From NCBI RefSeq assembly GCF_010669285.1, contig NZ_CP048711.1:1488001-1552000 (forward strand): a stretch of DNA of 64,000 bases, given 5' to 3'. The notes below the pieces were generated by a model. The model was not told where the DNA came from, made no database searches, and worked only from the letters and a program-made list of their open reading frames with translations. A program made the translations under genes and the position numbers. The DNA is from Kineobactrum salinum. Lineage in GTDB: Bacteria > Pseudomonadota > Gammaproteobacteria > Pseudomonadales > Halieaceae. This document shows positions 1-8,840 of this stretch, piece by piece. Each line of letters opens with the position of its first letter. The stretch's first letter is position 1.

Positions 1-393
1 CGGCCCATCATCACCGCATTCCATGGCTGGTTAACCGGACAGCGATCCAAGCTGACGAGCGGCACACGTACCGCCAAAGCGATCGATTATGCTTTGAAAC
101 GCTGGGAGGCCCTGGTTCGTTATCTGGATGATGGGCGAATCCCCATCGACAACAACTGGGTGGAAAACCAGATCAGGCCGTGGGCCCTGGGGCGGAAGAA
201 CTGGCTGTTTGCAGGCTCTGTGCGCAGCGGCCAGCGCGCGGCCAACGTGATGACGCTGATCCAGTCGGCTAAGATCAATGGGCTTGATGCCCAGGCCTAT
301 CTGCGGCATGTGCTGGAGCGTATCCCCACCGCCAGGCAATCTGACCTGACAGCTCTGCTGCCGCACAACTGGGAGCCGCCCATCAAGGTGTGA
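1..393 (+). CDS. IS66-family transposase, C-terminal part (5' end outside window)
   Basis: The frame is open from base 1 and the product is 130 residues to the stop. The segment DNNWVENQIRPWALGRKNW is the IS66 DDE-domain block that holds the last catalytic glutamate (the E of VENQ), followed by the GS-rich turn. The tail ending in LLPHNWEPP is the usual IS66 C-terminal domain. The protein catalyses cut-and-paste movement of its element. Only the 3' part is visible, so it cannot be judged whether the gene is complete. The companion tnpA/tnpB genes would lie to the left. Confidence 0.9.
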   Translation, partial: RPIITAFHGWLTGQRSKLTSGTRTAKAIDYALKRWEALVRYLDDGRIPIDNNWVENQIRPWALGRKNWLFAGSVRSGQRAANVMTLIQSAKINGLDAQAYLRHVLERIPTARQSDLTALLPHNWEPPIKV

Positions 394-408
394 TTACCGG
401 ACGGTTAC
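1..408 (+). mobile_element. IS66-family element, right part only
   Basis: The window opens inside an IS66-family insertion sequence. It carries the 3' part of the transposase gene, then about 15 bases ending in ACGGTTAC. Read from outside, that end is GTAACCGTCCGG, which resembles the GTAA-type terminal repeats of the family. The terminus is therefore placed at about 408, inside the stop codon of the neighbouring VOC gene. The left end lies outside the window. Confidence 0.75.
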
Positions 409-785
409 AGCTCGATCACAATATTGTTGATCGGATCCTTGGTAACGACAAGAAATAATCCTTCAGCTTTAGTCTCGTATCGAGTGTGCTCCAAACCCAA
501 TGAATCCATCCGCTCAATCGCCTGATCATAATCCCGACAATCGAAGGCAACATGATTCAATCGTCCCGTACTAACACCATCGGGTTCCACATCACCACCC
601 TCTTCGACAGAATTAACATGGACGATAGCCCGCCCGCTATCGGCAAAGAGCCAGATATTATCTGGGCCAGGTGTTGCCATGGAATCAGCACGTTTCAGCC
701 CCAACAACTTTTCATAAAACGTGAGCGTCTCTTCGAAGTGCTTTTCTGTAGTACGAATATTGATATGACCTATACGATCTATCAT
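405..785 (-). CDS. VOC (glyoxalase/bleomycin-resistance) family protein, 3' end cut by IS66
   Basis: This is a small single-unit vicinal-oxygen-chelate protein of about 126 aa. Candidate metal ligands sit at the usual places: His in GHINI near the N-terminus, His in LNHVAF, and Glu in the final IVIEL. Dioxygenases, lyases and epimerases share this fold, so the substrate is unknown. ATG at 785 is preferred over GTG at 794 because AGGTGG lies about 6 bases upstream of it. The protein ends right after the last beta-strand, and its TAA is supplied by the terminus of the IS66 element. Its native last codons have probably been lost. It lies downstream of mmsA on the same strand, 56 bases away, and may be cotranscribed with it. 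Confidence 0.75.
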   Translation of the reverse strand: MIDRIGHINIRTTEKHFEETLTFYEKLLGLKRADSMATPGPDNIWLFADSGRAIVHVNSVEEGGDVEPDGVSTGRLNHVAFDCRDYDQAIERMDSLGLEHTRYETKAEGLFLVVTKDPINNIVIEL

Positions 786-841
786 CTTAACCACCTATCA
801 CTAGCGAACCAAATAACTTTATTCATCTCGACACAGACTCT

Positions 842-2329
842 TTAGCGTGTCACGAATTCCATCGTAACATCGCTCTTCACAATGGGTTCAAGTGTTCGAT
901 TAGTCACAGTTTTAGTCCGTGTTAGAAAGTCGATCGCATCACGACCGTGCATCTTGGTCTCTGTGAAAGCACTATCTTTCCAACCTGCAAAACCATGAAA
1001 ATATACCGGGGAGGGAATAGGCACATTTATACCAATTTGACCGGCTTGCGCATCATCAGTAAAACGTGTTGCTATCGATCCGTCTCGTGTAAAAATAGCA
1101 GCTCCATTTCCAAAGTCGCTGGCGGAGATGATTTCAATAGCCTCTTCATATGTGTCTACACGCACGATTGAAAGAACCGGACCGAATATCTCATCTCTAT
1201 GGGCAGCCATGTCCGGAGATACATGGTCTATGATCGTCGGTCCGATATACCATCCCTCGCCTTCCTTTGAAAATTCCGCCCTGCCATCAAGAACGATCTC
1301 AGCACCCTCGTTAGCAGCCGTTTCAATGCAATCAGCTATACGCCGTTTGCTCTGTTCACTAATCACTGGACCCAACTGCGCCGAAGCATCGTCAATACCA
1401 CCTACCGGAATTGACGCAGCACGACTCTTTATGGCCTCCACCAGAAAATCTCCGATTTCACCCACCGCCACTACGACCGAAACTGCCATGCAACGCTGTC
1501 CCGCCGCGCCAAAAGCTGAGGAAACTGCCGCATTCGCAGCAAAATCAATATCTGTGTCGGGCATAATGACCAGATGATTCTTGCCGCCGCCAAACGCCTG
1601 GACCCGTTTTTTCCGGGCAACGCCTCTTTCTCTGACTTCTCGCGCAACGGGAGTGGAACCTACGAAAGTGATGGCTGCCACGTCAGGGTGCTCTATAATT
1701 CGGTCTACGACCAACCGATCACCCATAACGACATTAAAAACTCCATCAGGAAGACCAGCTTCAGTGAACAATTCCGCTATCCGCAGTAACGCAGCAGGAT
1801 TTCGTTCGCTCGGCTTGAGAACAACAGTATTACCACAAGCAATCGCCATCATGCTCTGCAGGAGAGGTATCATGACTGGAAAGTTGAAAGGACTAATCGC
1901 CGCCACGACACCCACGGGATAGCGGACCTCATAGGTGTTGATGCCGGTAGCCACACCGCGCGTATATGGAGTCGCCGAAAGAACCGTTGTTGCCGTCGCA
2001 TGCCCGATAATCTCAACAGATCGAGTCACCTCCGCGGTCGCATCTGCCAGCGTCTTACCGGTCTGTTCAACAACCAATTGAATAATCTGCTCACGGTTAT
2101 CCGCCAGTGCCTGCCGAATATCATATATCTTGTCGATGCGCTGCTGCAGCCCCAACTTTGACCAATTACGGAAAGCCGTTTTCGCTGCAAGCACCGCTAA
2201 ATCAACATCTTTCTCAAGGCCAAGTTTTACCTTGCCAGCCTCCTTTCCCGTCGACGGATTGTAGATCGGCATCGATTTTCCGGACGAAGGTTCCGAACGC
2301 CCTGAAATAAAATGTGTAAACTCCGACAT
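842..2329 (-). CDS. mmsA: CoA-acylating methylmalonate-semialdehyde dehydrogenase
   Basis: About 495 aa, the normal MmsA length. It is a cytosolic aldehyde dehydrogenase that converts (methyl)malonate semialdehyde to propionyl- or acetyl-CoA in valine, inositol and beta-alanine catabolism. Visible motifs are the NAD-fold block ITFVGSTPVAREV and the catalytic cysteine in GAAGQRCMAVS. The family uses CoA rather than water and lacks the usual general-base glutamate. An upstream ATG at 2398 would add 23 residues with no family look. The chosen ATG at 2329 begins MSEFTHFISG, has AAGAGG a few bases upstream, and matches the family start. Base composition is AT-richer than the genes right of 4056. 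The downstream VOC gene may share its transcript. Confidence 0.88.
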   Translation of the reverse strand: MSEFTHFISGRSEPSSGKSMPIYNPSTGKEAGKVKLGLEKDVDLAVLAAKTAFRNWSKLGLQQRIDKIYDIRQALADNREQIIQLVVEQTGKTLADATAEVTRSVEIIGHATATTVLSATPYTRGVATGINTYEVRYPVGVVAAISPFNFPVMIPLLQSMMAIACGNTVVLKPSERNPAALLRIAELFTEAGLPDGVFNVVMGDRLVVDRIIEHPDVAAITFVGSTPVAREVRERGVARKKRVQAFGGGKNHLVIMPDTDIDFAANAAVSSAFGAAGQRCMAVSVVVAVGEIGDFLVEAIKSRAASIPVGGIDDASAQLGPVISEQSKRRIADCIETAANEGAEIVLDGRAEFSKEGEGWYIGPTIIDHVSPDMAAHRDEIFGPVLSIVRVDTYEEAIEIISASDFGNGAAIFTRDGSIATRFTDDAQAGQIGINVPIPSPVYFHGFAGWKDSAFTETKMHGRDAIDFLTRTKTVTNRTLEPIVKSDVTMEFVTR

Positions 2330-3145
2330 AAAACCTCTTGAACTCCCTAATATTATATGACCACCGGGTAGAACTGATTCGTAGCGATTAATTGCCATCA
2401 GGCCGAACGTATTTCAATAACCTAATTGAATTAATAGATTTCTCAACTGATGCTCGGAGTCAAAACCAAAGATCATAAACTGGCCAATCAAGACAAGATG
2501 ATAATAGGCCGCGACAACTCTAAACCTGAATCAATATTTCAACTACTTACACTATGAGTTTGGGTCAAATACGGTCCAATACAAAATAGTCATTATTAGT
2601 ATGATTCACGGATATAGCATGGCCCACTGGTTCTACTTAATCACGCTAATAAGCCCATTTCTGGCGGCTCGTTCCCGTAAGCTCCTTCATGAACCCGAAG
2701 CCTCCAGGAACTGCGTCTTCCACCTGGTGATTTGATTCGGGTGAACATCGAAACGCTCAGCGATCTCGCCATGGTCTGTTGCTCTGAGATCCTCATATTA
2801 AAGATGAATAGAGTTTATGAAAACTTGGTCTTCGCACTAAGGGGATTTCTCATCTAATGTGGAAAAAATCTCAGGCCTGGTGATTACAGAATATTACCTA
2901 GTACAGAATATTACCCAATAGAATATTACCCAACTAGAGTCAACTGAAGAATTATCCTGTAAGACGAAAATACAAAAACGACGAGTTCAGTATTCCAACT
3001 CACACTCAATACCGGCAAGCATCCAACTACCGAAGAGTCACTCAATGCCAACAGAGTTATTACCCCATGTAGTAGCACTCTGCGCTACAGGACTGATTTA
3101 GTTTCAATCTGGTGCATAATTCACTGACATTTTGGAGGCTTGACA
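2330..3145. other. Long AT-rich intergenic region with IS debris
   Basis: About 815 bases with no intact gene. It contains the orfA remnant listed separately and short near-repeats (agaatattac and close variants, three times around 2887-2932). The rest is AT-rich and shows no RNA-gene or terminator structure I can defend. The promoter of mmsA (leftward) and that of the hydrolase (rightward) must lie here. Confidence 0.5.
2690..2790 (-). pseudogene. IS3-family OrfA (transposase helix-turn-helix) remnant
   Basis: On the minus strand the stretch reads EIAERFDVHPNQITRWKTQF and then meets a stop after LEASG. This is the hallmark helix-turn-helix of IS3-family OrfA proteins (AERF-VHP-QI--WK). Only about 30 codons survive. 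The start, the rest of orfA and orfB are absent. It marks an old insertion, independent of the IS66 element to the left. Confidence 0.7.
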
Positions 3146-4033
3146 TTGGCCATTAACCCACCGCAGGAAAAAGTTTGGTTGAATTTCGATCAAAAGGCAC
3201 TCAATGCAGCATATGACCAACAGGTTTATGCGCCGAACCATGTTCAGATAATAAAAAGGATGGAGAAAAACAGCGTCCTTATGCGGCAGCGCATAGGCGA
3301 GCCACATACTTTCAGTTATGGGCCTTCTCCAATCGAAAAGTTGTTTTATTATCCTGCCTCTGAACCGGATTCACCGATCCATATCCATGTACATGGCGGT
3401 GCCTGGCGACAAAGGAAGGCAGAAAGCATGTTGTTTCCCGCAGAAGCTTTTGTCAAAGCCGGTATCGGTTTTGCCATTTTCGATTTTATATCAGTCGAGG
3501 AAACAAATGGCGACCTCAATCCTATGCTGACACAAATTTGTAGTGGACTGGCCTGGCTCGCAAAAAACGCAAGAACTCTGGGTGGTGATCCAGATCGCCT
3601 TTATCTATCAGGATTTTCTTCTGGGGCACACCTTGGCAGCGCAGCCATTGTGGCGGACTGGAATCCATTTGGTTTTGAAAAAATCCCTTACAAGGGTGCG
3701 GTACTGATCAGTGGGATGTATGATTTGCATCCGGTGAGACTGTCAAATCGTTCTGAGTATGTCAGGTTTACGGATGAGATCGTGGATATGATGAGTGCCC
3801 AACGGCATGTCGATAAATTCAATATCCCCGTCATTCTCTCGCATGGCAGTGACGAAACCCCTGAATTTAAACGTCAAACACGAGAATTTGCCGAGACCCT
3901 GAGGATCGCTGGCAAGCCCGTACAGTACCTTTCAATCGAAGGTTACAATCATTATGAATTAATGGAATCTTTAGGCAACCCCTACAGTCCGCTCGGCAGC
4001 GCTGCAATTGCACAAACTCGCGAAAACTCTTAG
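3146..4033 (+). CDS. Alpha/beta hydrolase of the esterase / kynurenine-formamidase-like type
   Basis: About 295 aa. The oxyanion-hole motif HVHGGAW lies near residue 80 and the nucleophile elbow is GFSSG (LSGFSSGAHLG, about residue 155). The acidic and His residues follow in the C-terminal third (HGSDETPEF, and NHYEL near the end). This layout is seen in bacterial arylformamidases and HSL/BD-FAE-type esterases. There is no signal peptide, so it is cytosolic. The start is chosen at TTG 3146 because GGAGG at 3134-3138 sits seven bases upstream. The in-frame TTG at 3140 is too close to that site. The substrate is unknown. It ends 22 bases before the convergent sugar-kinase gene and belongs to the AT-richer left segment. 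Confidence 0.75.
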   Translation: MAINPPQEKVWLNFDQKALNAAYDQQVYAPNHVQIIKRMEKNSVLMRQRIGEPHTFSYGPSPIEKLFYYPASEPDSPIHIHVHGGAWRQRKAESMLFPAEAFVKAGIGFAIFDFISVEETNGDLNPMLTQICSGLAWLAKNARTLGGDPDRLYLSGFSSGAHLGSAAIVADWNPFGFEKIPYKGAVLISGMYDLHPVRLSNRSEYVRFTDEIVDMMSAQRHVDKFNIPVILSHGSDETPEFKRQTREFAETLRIAGKPVQYLSIEGYNHYELMESLGNPYSPLGSAAIAQTRENS

Positions 4034-4039
4034 GCTCGG

Positions 4040-4057
4040 GAAGAGAAGGGCCTCTTC
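4040..4057. terminator. Short stem-loop between convergent genes
   Basis: GAAGAG (4040-4045) pairs with CTCTTC (4052-4057) around a 6-base loop. It lies in the narrow gap between the rightward hydrolase and the leftward kinase. There is no U-tract and the stem is short, so termination is only a guess. Confidence 0.3.
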
Positions 4058-5532
4058 AAGGGACGCGTCGGATCATCCGCTGGTAAATGGGTTTCAGCGC
4101 ATGGTAGGTCTCGAGGTACAGGGCCAGCAGTCTGTCGTAGCGCTCGCGACGGCCGGGATCGGGCCGGAACACCTGCTCCACCGTGACCATACGCCGCGCG
4201 GCCTGTGGCACCGATTCGAACAGCCCCACCCCCGCCCCGGCCAGGATCGCGGCACCGAGCACACCGGTGTCGGCAAAACACAGCCTGCGCAGTTCGATAT
4301 TCAGCACATCCGCACGAATCTGGCACCACAGCCCCGACTGACTGCCACCGCCCCCAGATACAGAAATGGATAGGAACGTCCGGCAGCCTCGGCCACACTG
4401 TCATACAACAGGCGAGCGGAACAGGCGACGCCTTCCAGCACCGCCAGCGCCATATCGCCGATGCCGGTGTCGGCCTCGATGCCGAGGAAGCTGCCGCGGC
4501 TGTAGGGGTCCCACAGCGGCGCCCGCTCGCCCTGCAGATGCGGCAGGAACAGTAGCCGTCCCTGGCTGCGGTCAACCGCCGCCGCCTCGGCCAGCACGGT
4601 ATCCACCGCCTGACCGACACATTCCGCAAACCAGCGCAGGGAATCGCCGCCGCTCTGGGTGGGGCCGGCATGAACATACCAGTCTGCCACCGGCAGGAAA
4701 CTGAGTACGCCTGCGGTCGCAACCCTGCGATCCGACACCAGTGTGATGATCTCGCTGGTCCCGCTGAAATAGGCGCCCTCGCCGATCCCGGCGACACCGG
4801 AGCCAAACATGTTGCTCCAGGCATCCATGGTGCCCGTGACCACCGGTACGCCGAGACCACGGCTGCGCTCCGGCAGCGTGAGGCCCAGCACCCGTTCCAT
4901 CGGCTGCAACGGGGGCAGGCGCCGGGCCGCACCGGGCACCAGCGCCAGCAGCGGCTCCAGGTAGACCCCGCACTGATCCACCAGTCCGAAGGAACTGACC
5001 GGATCACTGGCCACCTTGCCGGTCAGCTGCAACAGGCAGTAATCCTTGGGGGAAAGCACCCAGCGGGTCTGCTCCCACTCTGCCGGGGCGTGGGCCGCCA
5101 CCCAGGCCATCCGGGCCAGCGGATGACTGGCATCGATGGGCACCGGCGCGCCCCACCAGGCCTGCTTCTGCTCCGGGCTGAGCTGGCTGTCCAGGGTTTC
5201 CGCCTCCTGCGCGGCCCTGCCATCCTGCCAGACGATGGCCGGCAGCAGCGCCCGTCCCGCGGCATCGACGAAGACATGGGTATTGACCTGGCTGCACAGG
5301 CCCAGCGCGGCTATCGACAACTGGCTGCGGCCTTCGAGCAACTCGGCCAGAATGTCGTCGATCGCCGTCAGCCAGTCGGCCGCCGCCTGCTCAACGAAGC
5401 AGTGGCGCGAGCGGGCGGTGGGATAGCGCCGCGAGGCCTGGGCAAGCAGCTCGCCATCGGCGCCAAACAGCCCCCCTTTACCGCCGTGGTACCGACATCG
5501 ATTCCCAGCAGGTACTGCGCTGTCTCAGCCAT
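4056..5532 (-). CDS. FGGY-family carbohydrate kinase (xylulokinase-like), two single-base frameshifts
   Basis: The reading is split over three frames that join into one protein of about 490 aa. The N-terminal phosphate-binding loop is LLGIDVGTTAVKGG. The middle part holds WQDGRA, a substrate-site MDAWSNMFGSG region and the GERAPLWDP segment typical of FGGY kinases. The C-terminal part carries the ATP-site glycines (LGGGGSQS after repair) and CFADTGVLGAAILAG. Breaks fall in a six-G run (5471-5476) and a five-G run (4351-4355, minus-strand sense). Adding one G at each restores the family sequence, so sequencing error is more likely than decay. The family phosphorylates pentuloses, polyols or related sugars in the cytosol. 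The start ATG at 5532 overlaps the stop of the TrpA-like gene, which suggests translational coupling. Confidence 0.82.
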
Positions 5533-6343
5533 CCAGAGACTCCCGTACCGCGCGCAGGAACCCGCTCAGCACCTCCGGCCCCTGCTGGGCCAACTGCAGG
5601 CAACGGGAGCCGATCACCACACCATTGGCGCCCATCGCGACCGCCTCTGCCGCCTGCTGTGGTGTACTGATACCGAATCCCAGCAGAATCGGCTGGGCCA
5701 GTCCCCGGGCCCGCAACTGCTTTATATGCAGTGCATTGCGCGGATCCAGCATCTGCCGGGCGCCGGTGGGACCGGGGGCGGCCTGCAGCATCAGATAGGC
5801 CTCGGATGCGCGCGCCGCCTCCACGGCGGCCGGGTCCAGCTCCCAGTCGACGAACCGGACCTGGCGGATATCGTGGTGCCGGCTCACGGCCAGAATCTCG
5901 TCGCGCCGGGGGCAGGCGTCCAGGCCCAGCATCAGCAGACCATCGAGCAGTGGCAGCGCTGCGCACTGCAGAAAAGCATCCAGATCGATCGCCGTATAGC
6001 TCATGCAGAGCACGGCCGGCCCGCCGTCTATCGACCGCACGACCCCGGCTGTGGCGGCCAGGGCCGGGTAAATGTCGGGATTCGCAGCGCCCCGTGCCAT
6101 GGCATTGCGGACCGCCGCGCCATCCATGAAAGGATCGGCAGTGGGCAGGCCCAGCTCCACCACATCGACGCCGCAGTCGGCGTAGATCCGCAGCAGCTCC
6201 GGCGGCATCGCCGGATCGCCGACGGGGAAGTAGCAGGTCAGCAGCGGCCGGCCACTGGCGAGGCGCCAATCCAGCCGGTTGCGGCGGCTGTCCTGTTGTT
6301 CAGATGGCGTGTCTGAGATTTGCGAACAGTGCAGATATGACAT
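5525..6343 (-). CDS. TrpA-like TIM-barrel lyase (tryptophan synthase alpha-subunit homologue)
   Basis: About 272 aa. The TrpA pattern is clear: LLTCYFPVGDP at strand 1, then VVELGLPTADPFMDG. The glutamate of ELG and the aspartate of MDG correspond to the two catalytic acids. PTGAR follows, then the phosphate-binding end GFGISTPQQA and GVVIGSRCL. In TrpA these residues carry out retro-aldol release of glyceraldehyde 3-phosphate from indole-glycerol phosphate. No trpB, trpC or trpF is present. The gene sits between a TonB receptor and an FGGY kinase, overlapping the kinase start by 8 bases. I infer a catabolic aldolase/lyase acting on a phosphorylated sugar derivative rather than tryptophan synthesis. 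The start is uncertain: ATG 6343 is taken because the longer frame runs into the receptor gene. Confidence 0.75.
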   Translation of the reverse strand: MSYLHCSQISDTPSEQQDSRRNRLDWRLASGRPLLTCYFPVGDPAMPPELLRIYADCGVDVVELGLPTADPFMDGAAVRNAMARGAANPDIYPALAATAGVVRSIDGGPAVLCMSYTAIDLDAFLQCAALPLLDGLLMLGLDACPRRDEILAVSRHHDIRQVRFVDWELDPAAVEAARASEAYLMLQAAPGPTGARQMLDPRNALHIKQLRARGLAQPILLGFGISTPQQAAEAVAMGANGVVIGSRCLQLAQQGPEVLSGFLRAVRESLDG

Positions 6344-6447
6344 CACGAAAGCGGACTCACAAGTTTGTTGCAGGGAGTCAGGAAACGACACTGGCCCGTC
6401 GATTCCTGCGGCATGCTCCCGCCCATCGCGGGACAGCGGGCCGACCG

Positions 6448-8706
6448 TCAGAACATGCGTTTTACCGACAGCGACCATTCCCGCGGCCGGGCATAGACGC
6501 CTTCCACATAGCCAAAGCCGTTGAACTCGTTGTTGCCGGTAATCAGGTAGCTACGGTCCGATAGATTGCGCACCTGCAAGGCCAGCTGCCAGGTTTCCGC
6601 CGCGGTGGTATAGGTGACGCCGGCATTGAACAGATGCAGTGCCTGCTGGGCAATGGCCTCGGTGTTGGCCGCATCGTTGTACACTTTATCGCGATAGCTC
6701 CAGTCGCCGCGCAGGGTGAGTTCGCCAAGATCCCCGACAGACGCCGTGTAGGCCAGCGAGCCCGACAGTGACCACTCGGGGGAATTGACGAAACTGTCGC
6801 CCTCATCAATGCCCTGGGCGGGGTCAAAGTCATTGTCGAAATCGGTGTACTGGGTGTCGAGATAGCCCAGGCCAAACTGTAACTCCAGCGCCGGCGTCAG
6901 CAGTAGTCCAAGTTCCAGTTCGCCACCGTAAACCTCCCCCGCTGCAGCGTTGCCTGTACCCGGCGCCACCACATCGATGATCTTCACCTGGATATCGTCG
7001 TAGTCGGTGTAGAAAATCGCGCTTTCCAGCCGGATGGTATCCGCGCTGTTGCTCCATTTCGCCCCCAGTTCATACACCTGCACCTGCTCCGGGTCGAAGG
7101 AGCCCGGCACTTCCCGCGGTGGAAATACGCGCTGGTTGAAACCGCCACTCTTGAAACCCTCGGAATAGGAGATATAGGTCATCAACCGGTCGGTCCAGTG
7201 GTAGTCCAGGCCAGCGGTCACCGAGAAGTCATCGAAGTCCTGGCTGTATTCCTGGAACGGCAGGATACGCTGGCCGTCGGTGAACCCCGCGCCGCCAAAC
7301 AGCGGTTGGGTAAACTCATTGAACAGCACCTGCTGGTCCGGTGTAAAACGCTTGGTCTCCTCGGTATAGCGGGCCCCGACATTGAGCCTGAGACGGTCGC
7401 TGAGATCATAGGAGGAATGGGCGAACAGCGCCCAGCTGTCGCTGTCGATGGCGCCACCACTCTGGATATCCAGCACTGCGGTGCGCACCAGGTTCAGGTT
7501 GTCACCGTCTTCCTGGAAATAATAGGCGCCCAGCAACCAGTCCAGCCGCTCATCCAGCGCCACGCCACTGAACTGGAATTCCTGGCTGAACTGGTCGTGC
7601 TCCATGTCGTCGAAGGTTTCCACAATAACGAAGGGCGAGTTGTCCGAATCGCGTCCAAACTGGCTGTCAAAACCCCGTTGCGCGGTGATGGACTTGAGGC
7701 TGAAGGCCTCGAAATCGTAGTTGAGCGTGAGCGACACACCGTAGACATCCAGGTCTGAGCGGGCGAGCTCATTGCGCCCCTGCGAAGTCGCGAATTTGCC
7801 GCCGACCAGGTAGCGCGCATCGTAGGGTTGCACGCCCAAAAAAGGTGCTATCACTCCGTTGAAGGGCGCGAAGGTCGGCGCCCCCGCCTCCGGGTTGAAG
7901 TCCAGGATTTTCTGCGCCATCGCCTGTTCGCGCCGGTAGGTGGCATCGGCCGCGAAGATCATGGAGAAATTCTCGGTGGGATGAAAATCCACTATCAGAC
8001 TGCCCAGTTGAGCATCGGTATCGCCCAGGTCCGGTCCACCGCCCAGATTCTCGACGTAGCCATCCTGATTCAGGTTGGCATAGGCAAGCCTGACCGCCAG
8101 GGTATCCGAGAGTGGCAGATCCACCGAAGCCTTGAAATCCCTGCGCTGATCGGTACCCAGTTTGAGTTCCACACTGCCGCCCAGTTCTGCCCCGGGTTTG
8201 CGGGAAATCACATTGATCGCACCGCCGATGGTGTTCTTGCCAAACAACGTACCCTGGGGGCCTCGCAATACTTCCACCTGCTCCACATCGGCCAGTTCCA
8301 GCACCCCACCCACGGAGCGCGCAATATAGACGCCATCGAGATAGAGGCCGACCCCCGGGTCGGTCACCAGCGCGAAGTCCGTCTGGCCGATGCCGCGAAT
8401 GAAAATCGATGCGGCCGACTTGCTGCCCGATATCGGCGCGGAGGAATCAAACACCAGATTCGGCGTAGCCTCGGCGATCTGGGAGATATTGCTGATCTGG
8501 CGCGCCGCGAGTTCGTTGGCGGTGAATGCCGTTACTGAAACCGGCGTACTTTGCAGGCTCTCGGCCCTGCGCCGCGCGGTTACCACGACCTCCTCCAGCG
8601 TCGCCCCGGGCTGAGCGGCCACTGCGTTGACGCAGAGGCCGCTGACTCCCAGGCCGGTGACGCAGGAGAGGAATGCCGAAATTGCCCTGCCGTTGCCCTT
8701 TGCCAT
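6448..8706 (-). CDS. TonB-dependent outer-membrane receptor
   Basis: 752 aa. A signal peptide ends near VAAQPG. It is followed by the TonB-box-like EEVVVTARRR, a plug domain (TPVSVTAF, LDGVYIARS, VEVLRGPQGTLFGKNT, GGAINVISRKP) and a long beta-barrel that ends in aromatic Phe (SVKRMF). It imports a bulky or scarce ligand across the outer membrane using TonB-ExbBD energy. Receptors with the RGPQGTLFG plug are common in marine proteobacteria and often serve non-siderophore substrates. It heads an operon-like run with the TrpA-like lyase and the sugar kinase, and lies 134 bases downstream of an AraC regulator on the same strand. The ligand may therefore be a glycoside or sugar-like compound. Confidence 0.93.
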   Translation of the reverse strand: MAKGNGRAISAFLSCVTGLGVSGLCVNAVAAQPGATLEEVVVTARRRAESLQSTPVSVTAFTANELAARQISNISQIAEATPNLVFDSSAPISGSKSAASIFIRGIGQTDFALVTDPGVGLYLDGVYIARSVGGVLELADVEQVEVLRGPQGTLFGKNTIGGAINVISRKPGAELGGSVELKLGTDQRRDFKASVDLPLSDTLAVRLAYANLNQDGYVENLGGGPDLGDTDAQLGSLIVDFHPTENFSMIFAADATYRREQAMAQKILDFNPEAGAPTFAPFNGVIAPFLGVQPYDARYLVGGKFATSQGRNELARSDLDVYGVSLTLNYDFEAFSLKSITAQRGFDSQFGRDSDNSPFVIVETFDDMEHDQFSQEFQFSGVALDERLDWLLGAYYFQEDGDNLNLVRTAVLDIQSGGAIDSDSWALFAHSSYDLSDRLRLNVGARYTEETKRFTPDQQVLFNEFTQPLFGGAGFTDGQRILPFQEYSQDFDDFSVTAGLDYHWTDRLMTYISYSEGFKSGGFNQRVFPPREVPGSFDPEQVQVYELGAKWSNSADTIRLESAIFYTDYDDIQVKIIDVVAPGTGNAAAGEVYGGELELGLLLTPALELQFGLGYLDTQYTDFDNDFDPAQGIDEGDSFVNSPEWSLSGSLAYTASVGDLGELTLRGDWSYRDKVYNDAANTEAIAQQALHLFNAGVTYTTAAETWQLALQVRNLSDRSYLITGNNEFNGFGYVEGVYARPREWSLSVKRMF

Positions 8707-8840
8707 TCATCTACCCCCAGACTCGATCTTGTTTGTGTATGTCCAGGGATTGAATCTACGGCGCGACAGCCGCGGAATATAGCCGTATTCCGTGACCACT
8801 AGCCACTTATTGCAGGAAAGGGCAAACAGGAAGCGGCTGC

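Noticed and set aside
4056-5532. Sugar kinase as a true pseudogene
   Set aside because: Both breaks are single losses in G runs and all catalytic segments are intact. The same defect type recurs in four other genes.
4670-6316. 548-codon plus-strand frame
   Set aside because: It is antisense to the kinase and TrpA-like genes, which have clear family motifs. The peptide is Arg/Gln/His-rich, as expected for a shadow in GC-rich DNA.
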